64,000 nucleotides of DNA, taken from Stenopsyche tienmushanensis (taxonomy: Eukaryota > Arthropoda > Insecta > Trichoptera > Stenopsychidae). This document shows, one piece after another, positions 1-13,065 of the stretch; position 1 is the first letter of the stretch, and every line of letters begins with the position of its first letter. The notes beneath the pieces are model-generated. The model saw nothing but the letters and a program-made list of their open reading frames with translations, ran no database searches and had not been told where the DNA came from. Where the stretch lies: contig WACJ01000551.1 of NCBI GenBank assembly GCA_008973525.1, positions 1,550,001 to 1,614,000 of the forward strand. Direction: 5' to 3'. The translations under genes were made by a program, and so were the position numbers.

Positions 1-1422
1 GCAAGTTTGTTTCAAAAAGCTCTAATTACTTTATTTTCCTAGAACAAGTTTACTATTTTACAGTCATCAAGTTTAAACAGTTTTTACAACTGTAAAATAG
101 CATATTTTTCAGATGTATTTTGGCACTTCTTTGTTCGACATAAAATGAGAAAAAATTGTATTTTCTATTTTTTATAACATTTTATTTTCCAAGCAAATCT
201 CAATCATTATGTCACAATATTTGAACATTTTTTATTTGGAAATATTTATTGAACATTAATATTTTCCATTTGAATAAAACTCATCATTTAGATGTACATC
301 CATTAAAAATAGTTGTTACCTTATATTTAGACTGTTATTATAGAATAACGATAAACATCGTTACTACTACCTCCATCAGTAGGCCTTGTATAATCTTAAA
401 ATAATTTATTTAATCCTATTTTATACTTATCACTACTGATATAAAAATGTTTATTTATATTTCTATAATTACACAAATAACAACATGGAAATGCTTACAT
501 TTAAAGATATGAATATTTTTTGACAATTTTTAAAATAAAAAACATTAATTCAAAATCCATAATGTTTTTGACAAAAATATGTCATCATTTGCTTTTTATA
601 TAATTACTAACTTTTTATAAAATTGTTGACAATCACTATGTGTTTATTTTTATCACTAATTAAAATGTAGCTCATTTATTTAGAGTTGATTGATTGAATA
701 TCTTTTCATTTATACATTTTATTTACGTTTCTTTTCTGCGTGTCACACATAGTTATCCTCATGTTGAAACATTCCAAACCAACAAATAAATCTATTTTAT
801 ATTCTTATACACTTATTTTTAAGGTATTTATATATATATATGCATAGGAAAATATTATGTGATACCATTTGTAATGCATAAAAAATGATTCTTGAATCTG
901 AAAAATATATACATAAATAATAAAAAATTTAAACTAATCAATGTCTATGTTTCATTCCATTAATTAAAATTAAATATGATGATTTTTTTACATATTCACA
1001 AAAATGTAAATAGATAAATTGTACATACATCAATCAAAATTTTGATTTTGCAATGCTGATTCTGAAGCTATTGGATTCTAAGCTGGCAATGTGAAGCAAT
1101 TTTTTTTTAATTGGTTCTTATTTACAACAATAATTTTTTAACACAATGTATATTTTCAAATTACTACAATAATATTAATGTCAAATTTCAAGGAATTAAA
1201 TTAATATTTTAAAACACCTATAAAAATTAAAATATGATTAAATACGAAATTTTATTAAAAACATTGTGCTCTTGCAGCACTAAAATTTCCATTTTTTTGC
1301 ATGTGCTTATTTTATTGAACCATAAAAAACATATTTAACATAATTATTGAACGATATCAAAATTCAATACATGTTTTATTAATTTTCTCATTTTTATGTT
1401 AATAATAAACGTTTTAAGCGAC
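1..1422. other. AT-rich intergenic sequence, no gene seen
   Basis: Very AT-rich sequence with short homopolymer runs and a short TA repeat near 828-841. I see no coding segment, splice pattern or recognisable transposon here. Confidence 0.5.
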
Positions 1423-1720
1423 TGTTGCGTGCGGGGTCCGGATGACGGCGGGACCCGAGCAGCTTTCGTCGTCGCTACCCTCCGAAGTCGGGGTTCGCGG
1501 ACGACGGAAAATTGTTGGTCGAAGGTGACGGTGGAAAATAGTAGCCGGAAAGGAGTGCCGTGAGGAGGATTAATTAAATTCCAAAGAGTTCGGGGTGCAT
1601 TTTTATTTATTCTTTACCCAACTTGGAGAACCGCTGGCAACTTGGCGAGCGATCTTTCCCACATCGTGGGATAGTGGATTCAACAGCTTTTCCGACCAAT
1701 CCGAGTCTTAACACAAAAAA
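1423..1720. other. GC-rich island upstream of the dynactin gene
   Basis: A block of about 300 bp that is far richer in G+C and CpG than its flanks. It starts with TGTTGCGTGCGGGG and ends near CTTAACACA. TGTT...AACA-type ends resemble those of a retrotransposon LTR, but the flanking bases (GCGAC and CAAAAA) do not form a target duplication, so a solo LTR is not supported. It could instead be a promoter or non-coding first exon for the dynactin gene about 0.7 kb downstream. Neither reading is proven. Confidence 0.35.
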
Positions 1721-2410
1721 ATACGGCCAGCTTTATTCGATCAAACTGTAAACGGTAGCATAATTTGGTTCATGTAACAATGAACAGTATTAAAAATAAA
1801 TGTAATTATATCATTTTAGAATTTTTAAGCATGTGCAAAGCTAGCCTTAATAAAACTATTAATTTTTACTGGATGGTAGAACCGTCAGCTGTCAACTGTC
1901 ATCACTCAACATGGCTGGGTATTTTATTATTCTCCTTAATTTTATTATTATGAAGTGTCGTGAAATTAGCAAGGCTTTTATTTTTATCCTCCCAAATCAA
2001 ACAGTTAATAATTCATTTTCCTATATATTTTAGATCATTTATTAATTCATTTAATTTTGCAGTGTATCTGTAAAAAAGTAATGAATATTGTTATTCTTAT
2101 AAGATATATTATTTTTTCAAATAGTTACGTGATAAATCAAATTGTTTAACCTCTTAAAAACTTCTAGTTATACAGAAACTAAATAATGATTCAGTCTTAA
2201 AGTTTTGGCCTGTCTGCGAATCTATTTATTGTACATCTTTAATTTGTTTTATAAAAATTATTAGTAATAAAATATACTGGGTCTATTTGACTTTTTTCCA
2301 AAAGAGCTTAAATTTAATTTCTACAATTGCAAGATCTAGCAATGCATATCAAATTTTTATACTACTTTTATCTAATTAATGTTTATCTTTTCTTTTAAAG
2401 AGTAAAAATT

Positions 2411-3139
2411 ATGCCAGGTGCTACTGTTTGCGAAGAATGTTCATTCAAAGGTGATATAACAATAGCTGGCGGAACGGTGATTCATCCTAGAGCTACAATA
2501 ATTGCAGAAGGTGGCCCCATATTAATATCAGAATATTGCATCATTGAAGAATATGCAGTAATAATTCACAAGTGAGAATGTATTAAATATCAAAACTTCA
2601 TTTTTAAATACCTAAGAGTACACATAAAATACACATTATTATATATATATATATATATTTATTTATATAGAACTAAACCAGACGCAGAAGAACAAACAGA
2701 AATAAAAAAGCCTTTAATAATTGGTGCACATAATGTGTTTGAAGTTGGATGTCGTGTGGAATCATATGCTGGCCACATAGGCGAAAGCAATGTATTTGAA
2801 TGCAAATCTCATGTAGGACCTGAAGTTTCAATTGGAAGTGGCTGTGTTATTGGTAATTATATTTATTAATTTTGGAAAAGAAAAACCTATGTGAAATATT
2901 TATTCAAAAAAATATTTTAATGTATTTAAGGTGCGGGATGCAAACTCAAAGTAGGAAGCATGACCGATAATACCATAGTATACGGCAGTGAGCATATAAT
3001 GAGAGAAGCTATGGAAAAACAACCATCACAAATGTTACAACTAGATTTTTTGAGTAAAATATTACCAAATTACCATCAAATCAGAAAACCAAATGTTCAA
3101 ATGAAAAGACACGGTCCAAAACCTACACCTGACACTTAA
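2411..3139 (+). CDS. DCTN6: dynactin subunit 6 (p27), three coding exons
   Basis: Coding exons are 2411-2571, 2671-2852 and 2931-3139, joined by GT-AG introns of 99 and 78 bp. They give 183 codons plus a TAA stop, close to the roughly 190 aa usual for the family. The protein opens [20 protein letters not shown] and is made of hexapeptide-type repeats ([15 protein letters not shown], then [30 protein letters not shown]), the signature of a left-handed parallel beta-helix. In known dynactin, subunits 5 and 6 sit in the pointed-end complex of the dynein cofactor and contribute to cargo and adaptor binding. The start codon directly follows a good acceptor (TTCTTTTAAAG ending at 2400), so a non-coding 5' exon probably lies upstream. 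The C-terminus keeps a Thr-Pro pair in HGPKPTPDT. No canonical AATAAA is visible close behind the stop. The gene appears intact. Confidence 0.95.
2637..2662. repeat. TA dinucleotide microsatellite in DCTN6 intron
   Basis: A run of about eleven TA units lies just before the acceptor of the second coding exon of the dynactin gene. It takes up part of the 99-bp intron and may vary in length between individuals. Confidence 0.8.
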
Positions 3140-3479
3140 AACTCTGAGATTAATGTATTAATTCATGTTTTTATAATTATTAACACTTTATTGACTGCTT
3201 TTGTCATGGTTGAATCCTGTATGATCAAAACGCACAAAGCACGGATGTGTGCTTAAGTACTCTGCTAAACTTAAACGTAAAGAAATAACAAGATATGTAC
3301 ACAAAACATTCATGATAAAATATATAAATTTCACACTATTTTCAACAGATAAATTAAGCAGTCATTCAATACAATTTATATCAGTACAGCCAAAAACCCA
3401 TACCATTTTTTATATCAGTTTTATAGGTGTAAGAGGAAAAGAAAACAACACAATTCTAATCAATAATATATTCCCCCTC

Positions 3480-4060
3480 TGAATCTATTACAGTTTGCCA
3501 TCTTATTAACAGTTTTTGAATTCCCCTGTTATGAGAAATTTAGAAGTTTAGAAGCAAAAATCTAAGACAGGCAGTTTTTTATATCATTCAAATTCAATAA
3601 GAAACATGAAAATTAGAAGGAGCAAGATCATGTGGATTATATGGATGCATTAGTAACTCTCTTTTAAAGTCCTTGATTATTTTATGGTATTGCTGAATGA
3701 GGTTTAGCATTGTCGTGGTGCTTCTTGATAAGTTCTAGATGAGTTTAGTCACTAACAAATATCGATACACAGTTAAGTACGTTGATTCAAGTCTCTTGGC
3801 TAACCCGTCAATGGGCTTGGATTTATCACCACAAAATCTCGTAGAACGTCATTATCCAGTGTTTTAGATCTCCCACCTGACCTGATTCATCCAGCAATGA
3901 AAAATTGTTCGATTGAAATTTGGCAAACCTCTTTCTGTATGTTTGTTCCTTAACACAGTCATCGCTGTACGCATGACAAATGATTTTACGGGCACTAGAA
4001 CAGCAAAACCAGTTAAAATAAACCAAACAATGACTTTCAAAGCGTTTAAAAAAACATTAC
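3480..4060 (-). mobile_element. mariner-type transposase relic
   Basis: Read on the minus strand, broken frames contain KHHDNAKPHSA, matching the mariner HDNARPH motif around the second catalytic Asp. Further on comes LLMHPYNPHDLAPSNFH, matching the family's HPPYSPDLAPSDYHLF block with the third catalytic Asp. The two blocks are in different frames and stops lie between them, so this is a dead copy. Boundaries are approximate; terminal inverted repeats were not resolved. Confidence 0.75.
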
Positions 4061-5460
4061 AAAACTAGCGCCCCTTATTTTTTTAATAACTTCTAAACGG
4101 AAGTGTAAAAATGGTACATGTATTTGGCACAACCCATATTAAAATTGATTAAAGGAATATTCGTTTTTACAACATTTTCGATAAACAAAATAATTGTAAA
4201 ATTTAGGACATTAAAAAATAATTTATTTAGCTCTGTGCAGTAAATGTGGAGTATTATTAAGCTCAAGTTTTGTATAGATGAATGCAGTCAGAAAAGTGTA
4301 TTTCCATATATTATTTATTTATATTTTTAAAAAAAGCTTCTTAAAAAATCATTAACACTTATTAAAAATAGCAATATTAAAAACTTCTCATAATCTTATA
4401 TTTACTCCTCTAAAATGCAATATTTCAAAATTCTAAGGTTGTTTCGTTTAATCAAATTTTAATTTTGTTGTAATCTTACAGCTATCAAGCATTTTATAAA
4501 TAAGGAAATTCTATTCACATACCTTGTATTAGGCTTTAAAAAATTGCATACCCTATAATATCCTAAATAAAAAAAATTACTCATGAATGCATTATTTTAT
4601 TTTTAAATAAATACATCATTTTATTTATAGTTAAATCTGCAATAGAGGTGATTCCTAAAAGCTGTCAATTAATAATCAAAATACTGGAAGATTATTATCC
4701 TTTTATCTTCCTCCTTTCTTTGTCACATTTTTATTACTGTTTTACATTTATAAGTAAAATATTATGTTTTTATTTATAGATCTTTTATTTTATAGAACAG
4801 GTTTATTGCTACCTAGGGAGTAAGGTTTTGTTATAGTACAGTCTTTTATATAGGGCAAATTGACTTGAACATCAAGAAAAATTAAACTCCAACCAGCAGA
4901 TGGGTGAAAAGAGAAGGAGAATCGACATACTACAAGGAAACGCCATACCGCATTTTCTGTGTCTACATAGCACATAGCAACTGATAAACCAGTGCCTTGC
5001 CTATTGTATTATTCCGAGAAGGGTGAAGTGACGCTTATTCAAAAGATTGGGACCTAATTTTGTCTTAAAAATTAAGTAACAATTATGCAGTGGACTCCTT
5101 AGACCTTTAGTTTAACTGATATCTCCCATACTGTATTTTATTTATTTTTAAAATAAGGTAGTTTCCCTGCTGCACCTTGTTGAACAGTTTCACAAAGTGG
5201 AGCAACAGCTGCATTTAAATAGTATTTCATAAGTACTTTATTAAATTAAAAACTATATTGGCATTTTAAATGAAAATAAAAAAAACTTCTAATACTATCT
5301 GAAGGTATTGCTATCCCAAACTCTAGCAATCAAAATCAATTAAACTCCTAATTTATTTAATTAGTTTGAAGCGCATAACTTACCTACCTTATAAAAAATA
5401 ATAGTGTCCAGTTAGGTATGTCGTTTTTTAAATTAAAGTTAAATTCAAATAAAAAATTAA
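4061..5460. other. AT-rich intergenic sequence, no gene seen
   Basis: About 1.4 kb of low-complexity AT-rich DNA between two mariner relics. Short open frames exist but none has a recognisable motif, codon pattern or splice context. Confidence 0.45.
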
Positions 5461-6140
5461 TATCGTCGATACAATGTACTCTCCTTCAATAGATACAACT
5501 TTTTCCCATTTATTCAATTTTCTTTTATTCCGGAAGAATAAAATTCACTGAGTTTTGGTAAAAAACATGTTTTAATTCCTCATTTCATCTCTTCTATATG
5601 TATGATTTTTTTTCCCGATAAATAGTGCTGCATCGATGTGAATAAATGATAGTAGGAAAGAGCATAGTCGGAAGAATAAGGTGGATGTGGAATCATTTGC
5701 CAATTGAGTTCCTTTAATTTGTTTTTGATCATCTTTGATTTATGGGGTCGTGCATTATCATGTTACTAAAGAATTTGGCGTCAAATGGCTATATCCGGCC
5801 TATTCATAAACTTTCTAATTGTGAACAATAAATCTCCCTCGTTATGGTTTGACCATATGGAAGGACTTCATGGTAGACTTTCCCTAATATATTTAAAAGA
5901 GCTATTTTCACTGTTAGACCCAGTCTAGGGGTTGGTTTCTTTACCTGCCCCTTTGAAAGCCATTGTCTTGATTTGAGTACAACGCCTACTTTTCATCTCG
6001 TCAAGAGTGTAAAAAGTTCTTTCTTCTCTTTATCAATTATATCACAATATACACTCGTGCACCGCCTTAATCTCATCAGTAGTGTGCGGTATCTACACCT
6101 CGTTTTATGGTCTTTCCTATTTTTTTCAAATGTATTTAAA
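5461..6140 (-). mobile_element. mariner transposase relic, central and C-terminal part
   Basis: On the minus strand I can follow VYHEVLPYGQTITREIYCSQ, then HDNARPH-like remains, LKELNWQMIPHPPYSSDYAL, YHLFTSMQHYLSGK and finally EKVVSIEGEYIV. This is the conserved order of a mariner (Tc1/mariner superfamily) transposase with the D,D34D catalytic core. Stops and frame changes break it, so it is inactive. It differs in sequence from the relic at 3480-4060, so the two are separate insertions. Confidence 0.85.
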
Positions 6141-6411
6141 TAAATTTCTAAGCTTGTCTGTTAATTTTCATATATTCTATGTTGCCTTTGATTCAATTTT
6201 AACATGCAGGATATCATAAGGGTGAAATATAACAAAACAAGCTGCCCTTAGACCCGAATGTCGGTATTTTCAAATATGATACTGTATAATTTATTTAATA
6301 ATTATAACCTAAAAGACGACAAAATAGGCTCTATAAAATAAAATGGAGGTAAAAATTTGTAGAGCATTGAAATGTGAAAAAAAAAATTAAATGCTAATAC
6401 GTTCATGGATT

Positions 6412-6417
6412 TTTATT
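6412..6417 (-). terminator. AATAAA polyadenylation signal of RpL17
   Basis: AATAAA on the minus strand lies about 37 bp after the RpL17 stop codon, a normal position for a short ribosomal-protein 3' UTR. Confidence 0.8.
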
Positions 6418-6453
6418 GAACATGTTCTTAGTACATAAAAAAGAATAATAAGC

Positions 6454-8095
6454 CTATTCTCTCATCATTTTCTCCTTTTGTTTAGCGAGCTTTTTCTTTG
6501 AAAGCTTCTTTTTTACGGGCTCATCTTCTTGGGCAGCCTTGGCCACAACCTGTTCTTTTTCCGATAAGCAAACCTCAATATGACACGGGGAGGACATGTA
6601 AGGGTTGATACGACCGTGGGCACGGTATGTTCTTCTACGCAGGCACGGTGCACGGTTTACCTAAAATAAATTTAACAAATTAGTTGAGCCTTTTAGACAT
6701 AAATACATTAGAATAGTAATAACAGAACAATTATGTTTAGATCAAGCCATTTATTTACAATTAATAATATCTGCAAAAATTGGGTGTCTTGTATCTATAT
6801 TTTATATTGCTCATCTTAGAAAACAAACACGACCTGTATCATTCGAGATGTCAAGCAAAGAGAGCCATCGTTAGCAAATGTAGTCATTTATTAAAATGAT
6901 TATCAATTGTGTCATTTATAGAAATGTAATGCTTGCATGAGTTTTGAATACCTGAATGTGTTCGATGACGAGCCTGTCGACATCGAGACCCTTGTAATCG
7001 GCATTAGATTCAGCATTCCTTAAGAGTTGTAAAAGGAATTCAGCTGATTTCTTAGGCCATCTGCCTTGTGTTGTTCCAAACTGTTTAGCTTGAGCACATC
7101 TTCCGACTCCCCCATTGAATCTTCTGAAAGGTATGCACTCTTTCTTTTCAATAACATTCTTCAAGTACCGAACGGCACGATGAAGGGGCATGCGCTTGAT
7201 AGCCATAGCTGTCTCGCGGGTGTTCTAAAATTTAAAAAAATGCATTAAAATTAGTTCAGGACTTGATTTTTTTACTTTTGACTTCTAGAGCCCTAGCCAC
7301 TGACAACGTATTCTGCCATTTTCATCTGTCTTGAGCCTACTAACTATTATGTTCTTCTCTGTGAGGATAGATCCTATAAGTATTTGAAATCCTAAACCCT
7401 TTCAACATTTTTATTATTGCCACTCCAGCATTCACCCTTAAAACCCTATTAATTTAGTATTTTCATAGTTAATTCGGACATTCCGAAAGTAACAGCAACT
7501 TCGTTGATGTTGTCTGGAAAGTCTAAATAGATTGCACTGCCTTTCCACGGATCTATGTTCCGATCTACAATAAGCATTCATTATAATTGCTCTAAAACAA
7601 TATTTGTTAAAAATGTATTTGTCCGATAAGTTCTTGCAAAATTTTTTAAACATTTAGTAATTAAACTAAGTAAATAATATTTAGATTTGAATTACATAAA
7701 AGAGAAATTAACTGTATTGAACACGCCTCAAATAACTCACCTCTATTATTATGTCTGATTAGTCTGATTCCTAAGGATATTGAATGAAATATTCGATAAT
7801 ATCTCAACTTCAACAATTAGCATGTTTACTATATTCTTTAACATGACTAGTAATGTGTTTATTTTTCTTTCAATGAGATCTTTAATTTTGACAGATGATT
7901 TACTCGAGGGACAAGGCAAACTCACAATATGTCTAAACAATAGGTTAGAACGAAATAATTCAGAGGTTATGAAAGGACACAAATGAAAATATAAGTTGCA
8001 GCTTTTGTATTCACCTTGAAATGCACACGGAGATTGGATCCACGCGCCTTGCATGACTTGGACACGTTGTCCGGCTCTTTCGAATATCTGCCCAT
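6454..8095 (-). CDS. RpL17: 60S ribosomal protein L17 (uL22), three coding exons
   Basis: Coding exons on the minus strand are 8095-8015, 7224-6952 and 6660-6454. All junctions are GT-AG and phase 0, giving 186 aa and a TAG stop. The protein starts [20 protein letters not shown], continues with the family hallmarks [18 protein letters not shown] and [20 protein letters not shown], then [37 protein letters not shown], and a lysine-rich tail ending EKMMRE. Length and order match eukaryotic uL22, which lies at the polypeptide exit of the large ribosomal subunit and sends a beta-hairpin into the tunnel. The segment after HIQ at 6951-6916 looks open but is intron. There is no frame damage, so this appears to be the functional intron-bearing gene rather than a processed copy. 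Confidence 0.98.
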
Positions 8096-8340
8096 GGCTG
8101 CGGCTGCTGCTCCTGGAGGTGCGGCCGCTGAAACTTATGCGTACGGCTCCTAAAACAACACGGGAACCTCAGTTATAGCCACTCAACTCGATATAATTCA
8201 TTGGAGACATCTAAATACAACGATGCCGACAGATTATTATCCAACGCAAACTCTCACCTCTGCCGACACGCACGGAAAGGACTAGGCCGTGAAGTTAGCC
8301 ACTGACGCAGACAGAAGCCCTAAAAAGAAGAAAACTGACC
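8096..8340 (-). promoter_or_regulatory. RpL17 5' UTR, leader intron and likely TOP-type start
   Basis: Upstream of the RpL17 ATG, 8149-8096 is a GC-rich 5' UTR segment preceded by an acceptor (TTGTTTTAG). A short leader intron, 8257-8150, has a good donor (GAG|GTGAGAG). The first exon runs from about 8318 to 8258. Around 8310-8335 the minus strand is pyrimidine-rich (TTTTCTTCTTTTT and GGGCTTCTGTC), as expected for the terminal oligopyrimidine start of ribosomal-protein mRNAs. The exact start base is not fixed by sequence alone. Confidence 0.7.
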
Positions 8341-11300
8341 ATTTCTTTTGTACACTATATAAAAAGCTAATTAATAATATTTACTAAAAATATTAAATGC
8401 ACGTCATATAAATGCTTCTAAATGATTTATTATCATGAAAAATATTAAACATCATTTATTTTTATTTTTGTAGTATTTAAAATTAAAATAAAGAAAAATA
8501 AATTAATTCGTCTCTATTATTTAAATCTATAGCATGATTCTATTGAAACAATATGTTTAAATAAATAATCTCGTTTTATTTATAAATTATAATTAAATTG
8601 AGTTTGTGAAATTACATTTATTAAAATGCACTATAATTTATAAAATTATTTTTACATTTTTTGGTGAGATAAATTAAGTTAAATATTTAGTAAAAACTAT
8701 GTTTAATTTAATAACCGTACAAGCAGAATTGCTAGCTGAAGTCGTTATTTTATAGAAAAACCGTTATTTTTTATGAACAAAAATCGGAATTGAATCGACA
8801 GAAAGTAAAAGCGACAATATTATTTATGCAGTATCCTTATTACAAAAGAAGAAATAAAACTATTAAAATTTTGCTAAAAAATATTTTATGAATGCAAATA
8901 AAAACATTCAAAATACCTCAATAATTAATTATTTGGAACTGAACCGAAAACCGGATCACCGTTATTCCAAAAACGAAAAAATAACGGTCCGAAATTCATT
9001 GTTAAAATCTTTTTATTGTGTAAAAATTTATTGTAACTGATATTCAATGACGAATAAAACCGATTAATATGTAAATAAAAATTGCACTTTTAAAGTATAT
9101 TTCTATTAATTTATTTTAATCATATTTTCAAACCAACAACATTGAATTATAATTTAGTTTGAATATCCCAACAGCTTTATAATTGAGGTTAAGTCTTTCG
9201 GGCTAACTTTGCACCACGTTTATTAATATTTTTTATTCAATTCAATTTTTTTACATACATTATACTATTGTTAAAGATAAATTAATAAAAATAAAAAGAT
9301 TTATATTTTTAAAATATTTCTTAAATTGTAAGATATTTTATTGACACATTGAAAAGCAATAAGTATTTTTAATGCATAATAATCTTAGTTTTCAAGCTTA
9401 TCAAATATTCTCATATTTCTTTGCTAAAAAAAAGAGAAGGAATAATGAGGAAAATGCCATATATCGTTAATATTGAAATTTGGTAATTTATTGGAAAAAG
9501 ATGTATTTAGCTAATGTTGAAACCATTAAATAAAGAAATTTCGTGGCGCGTTTTCACAGATGTCGCTGAGAAACAATTAATTGCACAATAAGTCAGATCA
9601 GCTGTTTATCAAACTGTTTTCGCACTTCTGAGTGTGGACTCGACGAATGTGTTCATGTCGTTCGCTACCGGTTTCATTCAACTCTAATCATTACTACGTT
9701 TGAGTTTCATCACTTAACAGTACTGATAAACATGAACTTAATCCTTATTGAGCATTCTTTATGGTAAAACAATCGCGACGCTTTGTGACAATTGGAACAA
9801 AAATAATAGTGAAGTTGTGGTCGGACTGATTAAAAAAATACACTGTGCCTTGTCATCGCGTATGAAAATCGTCCCAATACTTATAGGACATTAAAAATGG
9901 TCAAGGTCATTATTATACACACCATTTTAAGTCCTGATTAAAGTATATTTTTTATGTGATAAAATACCACTTAATTGTTATGCGGTTCATAAGAAAAGCT
10001 ATCTCCACGACGATAAATAAAAAAGATGAAAATAGTGAACTTTGTACAAATTTCTATAAATAGTTTCAACAAACGAATATATTCGTTTCTCCCACCACGT
10101 CCGAATGTCACGCGGGAACATAACCAAACTTTATTTTCAATATTTTAGACGAGGCGAACTTAACACGTCATGAAACGAGCATACATTATTTATAAATATT
10201 TTTAATCAAATATAATACGACGAAAGAGTGAAAATAATGTTTTATTCGCGTAGGCAATTATTTTAATTTGCCAAATTAAGAATGTTAAAATTATATATGT
10301 GTAAATTTCAGTAGACGCAATGAACTTCAGCGCGCCAATTCAAAACACACTATTGAATGTGTATTTTTAAAATTTACAACATTGATAGATCGATCTCGGT
10401 TTTTAATTTTTTCGACTTTGATCACTGACAACAAACAGTACAACAAAATATTTATGTTCCTTTACTCGATAAAATAAGATGTAAATTGATTGTGCTGTCT
10501 TTATTTTTCGCATCATATCGATGATAATAATATTATTTATGTTCTTCCCGCGCAGTGGTTGCAATCTTTTTTCTTTGGGCCTAACGGAAACGGAAGCGAG
10601 CATTAACCGAAAGGTGATGAAATTAATTGAGGTTAAGTCGATAACCATATAGCACACGAGTATAAAAATGGCTATGTATTTATTTATGTTATTAAAGTAC
10701 ACAATATTCACACTAAATCGGAAAGCATTAAATTTCAGATTTTGTACATTTTTCATCCGCTCATCTTGTCTTATTACCTGTCACTAACATTTGCATTTAT
10801 TAAATATTCTTTTAGATTATTTTTTTAATAGACATTTTTGCTGAAATACGAAGGAATAACCTATTATATTAAATTATATTTATTTATATATTTTTTCGAC
10901 TGCAATAAATATTTTCTGCTATATACATATATATATTTTATCCATTATCAAGGATCTTATCTATATCATGTTTATAAGCAATGATAATTTCCCTTGTGCC
11001 GTAAATGCTCTTTTATTTAATTTAAAAATCGTACTGACAATATAAAAGGCTTTTTATATGTCGATAAATCCCACTATATATTAAAACTATTATCACTGTG
11101 TAATATTTATACTAAATAGCAACAAAATTTGAAATTAATAACATTCAACATTATACTAATGTGTTTCGTTGAAGTATGGAGGGGTATCAAAGAAAATTAC
11201 TTCTTTATAAAACTGAAGAATAATTATGTAAAAATCGTTTTAGATTCATTAAAATTATACAGGATTACACAGAGAACAGACAGACAGACACCCATTAAAA

Positions 11301-12024
11301 CGCAATTTACCCGCATGATTTTACTGAGCAGTAGTGCCAACTTTTTATGCGTCAAACAAAGCAAATTTGTGAACAGCCGACGAGTGCAACCTCAACACTA
11401 AAAATGTTAGTCCTATGTTTACTTTGTCGATTCGAACCGGTTGTTTTGCCACGAGCTCCTCAATCTAAGATGCAATCCGATTACTTATTTTACAAATTAA
11501 GGCTATACTTACTAAATATAGGCACGTTCCCAACAATCAAACCTTTAAAACATCTTGTGGCAACATATTTGGGTCACAAAAATGACCTCACTCGATAAAT
11601 ATGACATGTATGTATGTATATATAAGTGGAATTACAAACACACATAACGATTACGTCATATATTTATCGTCATTGATTTAATGGATTCCCAGCAGTAAAT
11701 TTTAAAACTCGGAAAAAAGCAATAAATAATTCACAATTTATAAGCTTTCTCCAATCTATAGATTGGCAAATATGACCACGTTAAAATTTTACTTCTCTGA
11801 TAAAAAATAGATTTTTGTATAGTTTTTATTTTTTATTTCTACGAAACCCTTTTATGACTTTGTAAGTAATAAAATTTAAATACTTGTAATTTATGTAGTT
11901 AAATGTAGTAAAAATATGTAGTTAAATTTATCTTTTTATATTTACTTTGCATAAATAAAAATATAATCTATTGAAATTATATTTAATCAATACATAATTG
12001 ATATCTGGTTCAATTTTCTTCAAT
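8341..12024. other. intergenic sequence, no supported gene
   Basis: About 3.7 kb, mostly AT-rich. Modestly GC-richer pockets lie near 9540-9720, 10060-10160 and 10550-10610. Several open frames of 70-120 codons occur, but none shows a family motif, good start context or splice partner. I found no convincing transposon ends. Confidence 0.4.
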
Positions 12025-12445
12025 AAGCAAGTATTATCTGCTGATGCATGACGGTATTTGACGGTAACTGTGAATCAATGGGTTAAATGAGATTATCTCG
12101 CACCTGCATTTTCAAAAACGACCTAAGTTGACACTATAATATTGGTAATTGGATATACTTAAAATTTTAAGGTTTTTGCGTAAAAAAATTACTTTTTTGG
12201 GATAAAATTTGTCAAGAATATATGAAAGTTGAAGAACTGAAAAGCCTACTTAGTTTTTAATTTTATACTTTTATAGGTACTTATATTCTTCTCCTGCACA
12301 TATTAAAAATCAAAAATTCGTTTTCAGACCAATAGAAAAAAATCCAACAAATTAACAACTTCTTGATATCACGAAAAAATGGGAGGGGGGGGGGGCGCAA
12401 TTTAGATTCTTGCCACGGGCGCATCATACCCTAGTTACGGCTCTG
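12025..12445 (+). mobile_element. right-end fragment of the hAT element family
   Basis: Starting at AATAAGCAAGTATTATCTGC this segment matches the last ~550 bp of the complete element at 33575-37096, with internal deletions. It includes a poly-G stretch, GCCACGGGCGCATCATACCC and the terminal repeat CCCTAGTTACGGCTCTG. The opposite end and a matching target duplication (next bases AGCCCAAG) were not found nearby, so the copy is truncated. Confidence 0.8.
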
Positions 12446-13065
12446 AGCCCAAGTGCTATATTTTACCACATTTTAAAATATTGGCGTTATCATATAGAAC
12501 GTATTTCTGACATTAAATCGATTTGGGATTTTTTTGGAACTTTGACCCTATTTTGATTCCGATATTCATATATCTTGAACGATGTGCGTGTATAGATTCG
12601 TTTGGTGTTTTCAATCTATTTTTTTAGAATCTCTACGCAATTATGAATACTGTTTTCTTCATTCGTGAACTTCAGAACATGATATTTAGTATGACAGTGA
12701 TACATATATCTCTTTCAAGTCATTGGAAATAATCAATAGCTGCCGAATACAATCACATTTTTCTTTTACTGACTTAGTCATAATAAGAAAAATATTCGAT
12801 TGTTTGCCTAATTAGGTCGTCGCCACTTCCTCTACGCTTTCGTCCTTCAAAAAGCTCTTGCGACTTTGATTTCTTTAAAACATCAATATATGTATGTAAT
12901 TCAAAAAAGCTACGTCTGGACTATGGGGCGAGTGATTTAGTTGTTAGAAACCATATTACTAAATGACAGTCTGAACTTTGACAAATATATGCTTAGATAT
13001 GGTAACTTTGAGAACTTTCATCATCTCCTCTTTTTGATGACCTTTCGCAAAAAGTAAATATGTAC

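Noticed and set aside
1423..1713. Solo LTR with TGTT...AACA ends
   Set aside because: The flanking 4-6 bp are different on the two sides and no polypurine tract, primer-binding site or second LTR is present.
6916..6951. Extension of RpL17 exon 2 as [11 protein letters not shown]
   Set aside because: It begins at a GT donor after CAG, and joining to 6660 restores the conserved [17 protein letters not shown] sequence.
7240..7330. C/D-box snoRNA in RpL17 intron (CTGA and GATGA words on the minus strand)
   Set aside because: Box spacing and the terminal stem do not fit a C/D snoRNA, and such short words are frequent by chance.
11425..11490. Possible tRNA on the minus strand because of GGTTCGAATC
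   Set aside because: The T-arm-like word stands alone; no A-box, acceptor stem or anticodon arm can be folded around it.
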